DNA of 64,000 nucleotides from Planctomycetia bacterium (GTDB taxonomy: Bacteria > Planctomycetota > UBA1135 > GCA-002686595): NCBI GenBank assembly GCA_005778045.1, contig SXKQ01000114.1, positions 1-64,000 of the forward strand. The letters are read 5' to 3'. The translations under genes and the position numbers were made by a program. Shown in pieces: positions 59,584-64,000 of the stretch; position 1 is the first letter of the stretch, and each line of letters opens with the position of its first letter. The notes below the pieces were generated by a model. The model was given only the letters and a program-made list of their open reading frames with translations, searched no databases and was not told the DNA's origin.

Positions 59584-62500
59584 GCGCCGCCCTGCTTGCC
59601 GCGTGGTTGCTCGCGAGCGCCGCGCAGGAGTCGTACCAGCCCTACCAGCCGTATGTGGCTCCCGCGTCGGGCGACGGAGCCGAGGCGATCGCGCGCATGA
59701 AGGCGCCCGAAGGCTTCGCCGTGAAGCTGTGGGCCTCGGAGCCGCTGCTCGCGAATCCCGTCGCGATGTACGTGTCGAACAAGGGCGAGGTGTACGTCGC
59801 CGAGACGTATCGCCTCAAGAGCGGCGTCGACGACATCCGCGACCACATGGACTGGCTCGACGACGACCTCGCATGCCGCACGGTCGAAGATCGCGTCGCG
59901 TACTTGGCAAAGCATCTCGGGGACAAGTTCGAGAACGCGTACACGAAGGATCGTGAGCGCGTGAAGTGGGTGGGAGACACGGACGGCGACGGGCTCGCGG
60001 ACGCGAGTGCCGTGTACGCCGACGACTTCGGCACCACGGCGGACGGCATCATCGCGGGCGTGCTCGAGCACAAGGGCAAGGTTTACGCGGCCTGCATGCC
60101 GAGCCTGTGGGAGCTCGCGGACTCGAATGGCGATCACGTGGCGGACGCCAAGCGCTTGCTGAGCACGGGCTACGGCATCCGCTTCGCGCTCATCGGGCAT
60201 GACCTGCACGGCCTGCGCATCGGCCCCGACGGCAAGCTCTACTTCTCCTGCGGCGACCGTGGTTTCAGCGTGCCTCAACCCGACGGTTCACGGCTGCGCA
60301 ACGAGTTCAACGGAGCGGTGTTGCGCTGTGACCTCGACGGCTCGAACCTCGAGATCTTCGCGACTGGCCTGCGCAATCCGCAGGAACTCGCGTTCGACGA
60401 GTTCGGTGAATTGTGGACCGTCGACAACAACTCCGATGGCGGCGATAAAGCGCGCCTCGTGCACGTGGTCGAGGGCATGGACGCCGGCTGGCGGCAGGCG
60501 TACCAGTGGATCACCGAGCCCAACCTGCGCGGGCCGTGGAACGACGAGGGCTTGTGGAAGCCCCACTTCGACGGACAGGCGGCCTACATCGTGCCGCCGC
60601 TCGCCAACATCTGCGACGGGCCGAGCGGACTCGCGTACCACCCCGGTACGGCGCTCGGCGGAGCGCACCCGAACACGTTCTTCATCTGCGACTTCCGCGG
60701 CGACGCGAGCTACTCGGGCGTGCACACCTTCACGGTGAAGCCGAAGGGCTCTGGCTTCGAGCTCGACACGTTCGAGAAGTTCTTGTGGGGCACGCTCGTC
60801 ACCGACTGCGACTTCGGGCCCGACGGCGCGCTTTGGTTCTCGGATTGGGTCGAGGGCTGGAACAAGACCGGCAAGGGCCGCATGTATCGGCTGGAGGCCG
60901 CGCAAGCGCACGCGGAAGCGGCGGACGTGCAGCGCCTGCTCGCGGCGGACTGGTCGAAGCTCGCGGACGCCGAGGTGCGCAGCTGGCTCGTGAGTAGCGA
61001 CTCGCGCGTGCGCTTCCTTGCGCAATTCGAGCTCGTGGCGCGTGGCAAGAAGCAAGTGCTCGCGCGGCTCGTGGAGGACGCGACAGCGACGCGCCACGCT
61101 CGCATCCATGCGATCTGGGGGTTGATGCAGGCAGGTTTCGAGGAGCCGGGGCGGCTCGCGCTGGTGCGCGTCTGCGAGGACGAAGATCCGATGCTGCGCG
61201 CGCAGGCCGTGCGTGCACTGGGCGCCCACGACGCGGGGAAGTCGCTCGAGGCCATCGTGGCGCGGTTGGAGGATGAACATCCCGTGGTGCAGCGGCATGC
61301 GCTGGTCGCCTGCGTACGCGCGGGAACTCGATTCGGCTCGGGAGCCGCCCTGCCGATGGCGGCCATTCTGGAGCGCGCCGGCGAGAGTGATCTCGCGTTG
61401 CGCTCGACGGCGATCCATGCGCTGGCAAGCTGCGCGACCGAGGAGCAGATCCTCTCCCTCGTCCGGCATGAGTCCGCGGATGTGCGCGTCGGAGCGGTCG
61501 TGGCGCTGCGCCGTCAGAACCGGGGAAGCGTCGCGCAGTTCCTCGCCGACGGCGAAGCGCGCGTTGTCGCCGAGGCCGCGCGGGCGATCTACGACGAGCA
61601 GATCACGGAGGCGCTACCGGCGCTGGCGAAGCTGGTGGAGCGTGAGAACGTGTCGGGGGCGGCGCTCGTGAGGCGCGTGCTGAACGCAAACTTCCGGCTC
61701 GGACAGCCCGAGAATGCAATCGCGCTCGCAAATTTCGCGGCGCGCGGGGAGGCGGACCCACTGCTGCGCTGGGAAGCGCTCGGTCTGCTCTCGAAGTGGA
61801 CCGCGCCTCCGGGGCGCGATGCCGTTACGGGCGAGTGGTGGCCGCTCGGGGAGCGCGACGGCGCCGGGATCGCGGCGCTTGCGAAACAACTGGCCGAAAA
61901 CGACATCACGAAGGCTCCGGAGCGCGTTGTGCGTGAGTGGATCGAGCTCGTGGAAGCGAGCGATTGCCGTTCAGTCGGTTCGACGCTGCTCCAGCTCGCC
62001 AACGACAGCGCCGCCGAAAAAGACGTGCGTGCCGCCGCAGTGCGAGCTGCGAAGAAAGTAGCGTCGGTGGAGCTCGAGCCCGCGCTCGCGAAGCTCGTGG
62101 AGGATCCCGAGAGCGCCGTGCGTGCCGCCGCACTGCGAGCCATTGCCGGCGTCGAGCCCGGCAAGGCGTTCCCGCTGCTCGAGGAGGCCGCGCTGCACGG
62201 CTCGGTCGACGAGCGGCGCGTGGCCTACTCGCTGTTCTGCGACATGTCGGACGCGCGCGTCGACGGCCTCGCCGCGAGCGAGGTGCGTCGGTTGGCCGCC
62301 GGTCTTGTCCCGCGCGAAGTCGCGCTCGACCTCGTCGAGCTCGCCGAGGCACGGCAGGACGCGGCAGTCGCAGGTTCGCTGGCGAACTTGCGGTCGCTGC
62401 GCGAGATCGACGCGGCGCTCGCGCACTTCACGGACTCGCTGTATGGCGGCGACAAGGCGCTCGGCAAGGAGATCCTGCGCGGCAAGGCCGAAACCGAGTG

Positions 62501-62864
62501 CCTGCGATGCCACAAGATCGAGTGGGGCGAAGGTGGGCAGGTCGGTCCCGACCTCGTCGGCGTCGGCAAGCGCATGTCGCGGACCGATCTGCTCACGTCG
62601 ATCTGCGATCCAAACCGTCGCATCTCCGACGGCTACCAAGGCACGATCCTGTTCCTCGAGAGCGGCCGCAACGTGGCCGGCATCGTCGTGCGCGAGGATC
62701 GCGAGACGATCGTCGTGCGTACGCCGCAGGACGAGCTCGTGGAAGTCGCGACCAGCGACGTCGAGAGCCGGCGTCCCGACCTCTCCTCGATGCCGCAGGA
62801 CGTCTCCAAGCACCTCTCGCGCCGCGAGATGCGCGACTTGCTCGAGTATCTCGCTCATCTCTGA
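59580..62864 (+). CDS. PVC-type haem-binding dehydrogenase: beta-propeller, HEAT repeats, cytochrome c domain
   Basis: The 1094-residue exported protein has a short signal (SAALLAAWLLASAAQ). A six-bladed PQQ-dehydrogenase-like propeller follows (about 30-435, MKAPEGFAVKLWASEPLLANP, FATGLRNPQELAFDEFGELW). HEAT-like repeats lie at about 440-930 (ARIHAIWGLMQAGFEEPG, QAVRALGAHD). The C-terminal cytochrome c-like domain has CLRCH (Cys974, Cys977, His978) and QVGPDLVGVG, then ISDGYQGTILFLESGR. Multi-domain proteins of this type are planctomycete/verrucomicrobial and oxidise sugars or polyol derivatives. It is translationally coupled to the TAT isomerase. Confidence 0.9.
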   Translation: MSAALLAAWLLASAAQESYQPYQPYVAPASGDGAEAIARMKAPEGFAVKLWASEPLLANPVAMYVSNKGEVYVAETYRLKSGVDDIRDHMDWLDDDLACRTVEDRVAYLAKHLGDKFENAYTKDRERVKWVGDTDGDGLADASAVYADDFGTTADGIIAGVLEHKGKVYAACMPSLWELADSNGDHVADAKRLLSTGYGIRFALIGHDLHGLRIGPDGKLYFSCGDRGFSVPQPDGSRLRNEFNGAVLRCDLDGSNLEIFATGLRNPQELAFDEFGELWTVDNNSDGGDKARLVHVVEGMDAGWRQAYQWITEPNLRGPWNDEGLWKPHFDGQAAYIVPPLANICDGPSGLAYHPGTALGGAHPNTFFICDFRGDASYSGVHTFTVKPKGSGFELDTFEKFLWGTLVTDCDFGPDGALWFSDWVEGWNKTGKGRMYRLEAAQAHAEAADVQRLLAADWSKLADAEVRSWLVSSDSRVRFLAQFELVARGKKQVLARLVEDATATRHARIHAIWGLMQAGFEEPGRLALVRVCEDEDPMLRAQAVRALGAHDAGKSLEAIVARLEDEHPVVQRHALVACVRAGTRFGSGAALPMAAILERAGESDLALRSTAIHALASCATEEQILSLVRHESADVRVGAVVALRRQNRGSVAQFLADGEARVVAEAARAIYDEQITEALPALAKLVERENVSGAALVRRVLNANFRLGQPENAIALANFAARGEADPLLRWEALGLLSKWTAPPGRDAVTGEWWPLGERDGAGIAALAKQLAENDITKAPERVVREWIELVEASDCRSVGSTLLQLANDSAAEKDVRAAAVRAAKKVASVELEPALAKLVEDPESAVRAAALRAIAGVEPGKAFPLLEEAALHGSVDERRVAYSLFCDMSDARVDGLAASEVRRLAAGLVPREVALDLVELAEARQDAAVAGSLANLRSLREIDAALAHFTDSLYGGDKALGKEILRGKAETECLRCHKIEWGEGGQVGPDLVGVGKRMSRTDLLTSICDPNRRISDGYQGTILFLESGRNVAGIVVREDRETIVVRTPQDELVEVATSDVESRRPDLSSMPQDVSKHLSRREMRDLLEYLAHL

Positions 62865-62913
62865 CCGCTCGTCCCTCCACGAAATGCCTCTCTGCTCGCC
62901 ACGGAGTCTGACC

Positions 62914-63825
62914 ATGCGCCTCCTCGATCGTCGCACCCTTATCGCCGCTTCCGCCGCGCTCGCCTCGGCCTCCCACGCCCTTGCTTCGACGGCTCTCGAA
63001 GCCTCGGTATCGCCCGCTCGCGAGGCTGACGAGATTGCGGCGCGCGTGCGCAAGATGAAGACGCGTTTCGCCGTGAACGGCGAGATCTGGTGGAGCAGCT
63101 TGCCCTTCGAGCAGCGCGTCGAGCGGGCGCTCGCGCACGGCTTCGACGGAATCGAGTTCTGGCCGTGGCGCAACAAGGACCTCGCAGCGCTCGAGAAGCT
63201 CGCGAAGGACAAAGGCGTGAAGTTCGCGCAGTTCACGGCGTGGGGCTTCGAGCCGGGGCTTTGCAATCCCGACAATCACGCGAAGGCCGTCGTGGAAGTG
63301 CGCGAGGCCTGCAAGGTCGCCAAGCGCATCGGCGCGCCGATGATGACCATCGTCGCGGGCAACAACCAGAAGGGCATGACGACGGAGCAGATGCACGCGC
63401 ACGTCACGACCGGCCTCAAGCTGCTCGCGCCGATTGCGGAAGAGCACGACGTCATGCTCATCCTCGAGCCGATGAACGGTCGCGTCGATCACCCCGGCCA
63501 CTGCCTGTACGGCTCGGAAGCCGCCGTTCGCATCTGCCGCGAGGTCAACTCGAAGCACGTCAAGATCAACTGGGACCTGTACCACATGCAGCTCGCCGAG
63601 GGCGATCTGTGCGGGCGCATGAAGGACGGCCTCGACCAGCTCGGGTACGTGCAGGTCGCCGACACGCCGGGGCGCAACGAGCCCGGCACGGGCGAGATTC
63701 ACTGGCCGCGCGTGTTCCGCGCGTTGAGCGAGCTCGGCTACAAGGGCTACGTCGGGCTCGAGTGCTGGCCGAGGGGCGGCGAGGCTCAGGCCATCGAGCG
63801 CCTGATCGCGACCGACGCGTGGTGA
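62914..63825 (+). CDS. Hydroxypyruvate isomerase-type TIM-barrel protein with export signal
   Basis: The 303-residue protein starts MRLLDRRTLIAASAALASAS, a twin-arginine-like leader. The barrel follows: FAVNGEIWWSSLPFEQRVERAL, FDGIEFWPWRN, KFAQFTAWGF, VMLILEPMN, KINWDLYHMQ, QVADTPGRNEPGTGEIHW and VGLECWP. GRNEPGTGEI is the hydroxypyruvate isomerase (Hyi) signature. The Glu, Asp, His and Glu ligands of the barrel are all present. It follows the haem dehydrogenase by 49 bases. With the TAT lipoprotein isomerase it suggests extracytoplasmic sugar-derivative oxidation and isomerisation. Confidence 0.88.
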   Translation: MRLLDRRTLIAASAALASASHALASTALEASVSPAREADEIAARVRKMKTRFAVNGEIWWSSLPFEQRVERALAHGFDGIEFWPWRNKDLAALEKLAKDKGVKFAQFTAWGFEPGLCNPDNHAKAVVEVREACKVAKRIGAPMMTIVAGNNQKGMTTEQMHAHVTTGLKLLAPIAEEHDVMLILEPMNGRVDHPGHCLYGSEAAVRICREVNSKHVKINWDLYHMQLAEGDLCGRMKDGLDQLGYVQVADTPGRNEPGTGEIHWPRVFRALSELGYKGYVGLECWPRGGEAQAIERLIATDAW

Positions 63826-63838
63826 GCGCGGTGCGGCG

Positions 63839-64000
63839 CTAGCGCGTGGCGGGCTCAAGCTCGAGCGTTAGCTCGAGCGGTGCTCCGTGGTCGGCAATCG
63901 TGGCCTGCACGCGCGTTTCTGCACCGTCGAATGCCAGGCCCTCGATCTGCCAGCTTCCGGGTGCGAGACCCGCGACGAACGCGTGCCCGCCCGGCGCCGG
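63839..64000 (-). CDS. Partial protein, C-terminal end of a carboxypeptidase-regulatory-like domain
   Basis: A TAG stop at 63839-63841 (minus) closes a frame open to the right edge, 53 visible residues. The sequence GHAFVAGLAPGSWQIEGLAF, then ETRVQATIADHG and PLELTLELEPA is the end of an Ig-like beta repeat: the LAPGSWQIE turn corresponds to the L.PG.Y.v motif. It is therefore probably another surface or periplasmic multi-domain protein. It converges with the hydroxypyruvate isomerase gene, 13 bases apart. Confidence 0.65.
   Translation of the reverse strand, partial: PAPGGHAFVAGLAPGSWQIEGLAFDGAETRVQATIADHGAPLELTLELEPATR

Noticed and set aside
1..64000. tRNA, rRNA, riboswitch and origin signals
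   Set aside because: Scanning gaps by eye found hairpins but no cloverleaf, rRNA motif or DnaA-box cluster. Absence is not proven without a covariance-model search.

Overview
The window is about 70% GC, densely coded and reads like a chromosomal segment of a planctomycete. The evidence is a run of EutN/CcmL microcompartment vertex genes beside a class II aldolase, a PVC-type propeller/HEAT/cytochrome c protein, twin-arginine-exported sugar isomerases, secreted proteins built from carboxypeptidase-regulatory-like beta domains, and an ECF sigma factor fused to such domains. The phylum is an inference from these families. I saw no rRNA, tRNA, CRISPR array, intact insertion sequence or replication origin.

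Layout. 0-10 kb: a partial helical protein, a CpsD-like P-loop ATPase, a SprT-like protease, an anchored six-domain beta protein, a MerR regulator paired with a cysteine desulfurase, a YugP-type membrane protease and pgi. 10-15.5 kb (minus strand): a frameshifted secreted protein, then a tightly coupled operon of a SurA/PpiC-type chaperone, three EutN/CcmL shell proteins and a class II aldolase. 15.6-24 kb: an M43 metalloprotease, a thiolase-like protein without the usual nucleophile, a Ser/Thr kinase, a gluzincin, a 52-residue membrane protein, tspO, radC and rsmE.

24-45 kb is one co-directional block of 13 genes with 1-4 base overlaps at many junctions. It holds FHA, PilM/PilN-type (GspL-like), PilO/GspM-like and TPR proteins, pseudopilins G, H, K, J and I, an exported protein ending in a DnaJ-type zinc motif, two SurA/PpiD-like foldases and scpB. 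It looks like the inner-membrane platform and pseudopilus of a type II secretion-like machine, but secretin, ATPase and GspF are not here. The K-type pseudopilin is 1717 residues, several times the usual size, with LamG-like regions, a 16-Gly linker and four copies of a beta module that recurs in GspJ.

45-64 kb: a two-component pair, a Cys-rich exported protein with a broken partner, a possible IS256-type remnant, a radical SAM enzyme, an O-antigen-ligase/TPR protein, a sigma/beta-domain gene broken by three frameshifts, a cobalamin-type binding protein, a START-like protein, a ROK kinase, and a sugar-oxidation cluster (TAT-lipoprotein isomerase, PVC-type haem dehydrogenase, hydroxypyruvate isomerase).

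At least five frame breaks occur in three genes. They are either real decay or sequencing errors in GC-rich runs, and the sequence alone cannot say which. Several gene ends, mostly convergent pairs, carry strong GC hairpins without U tracts.
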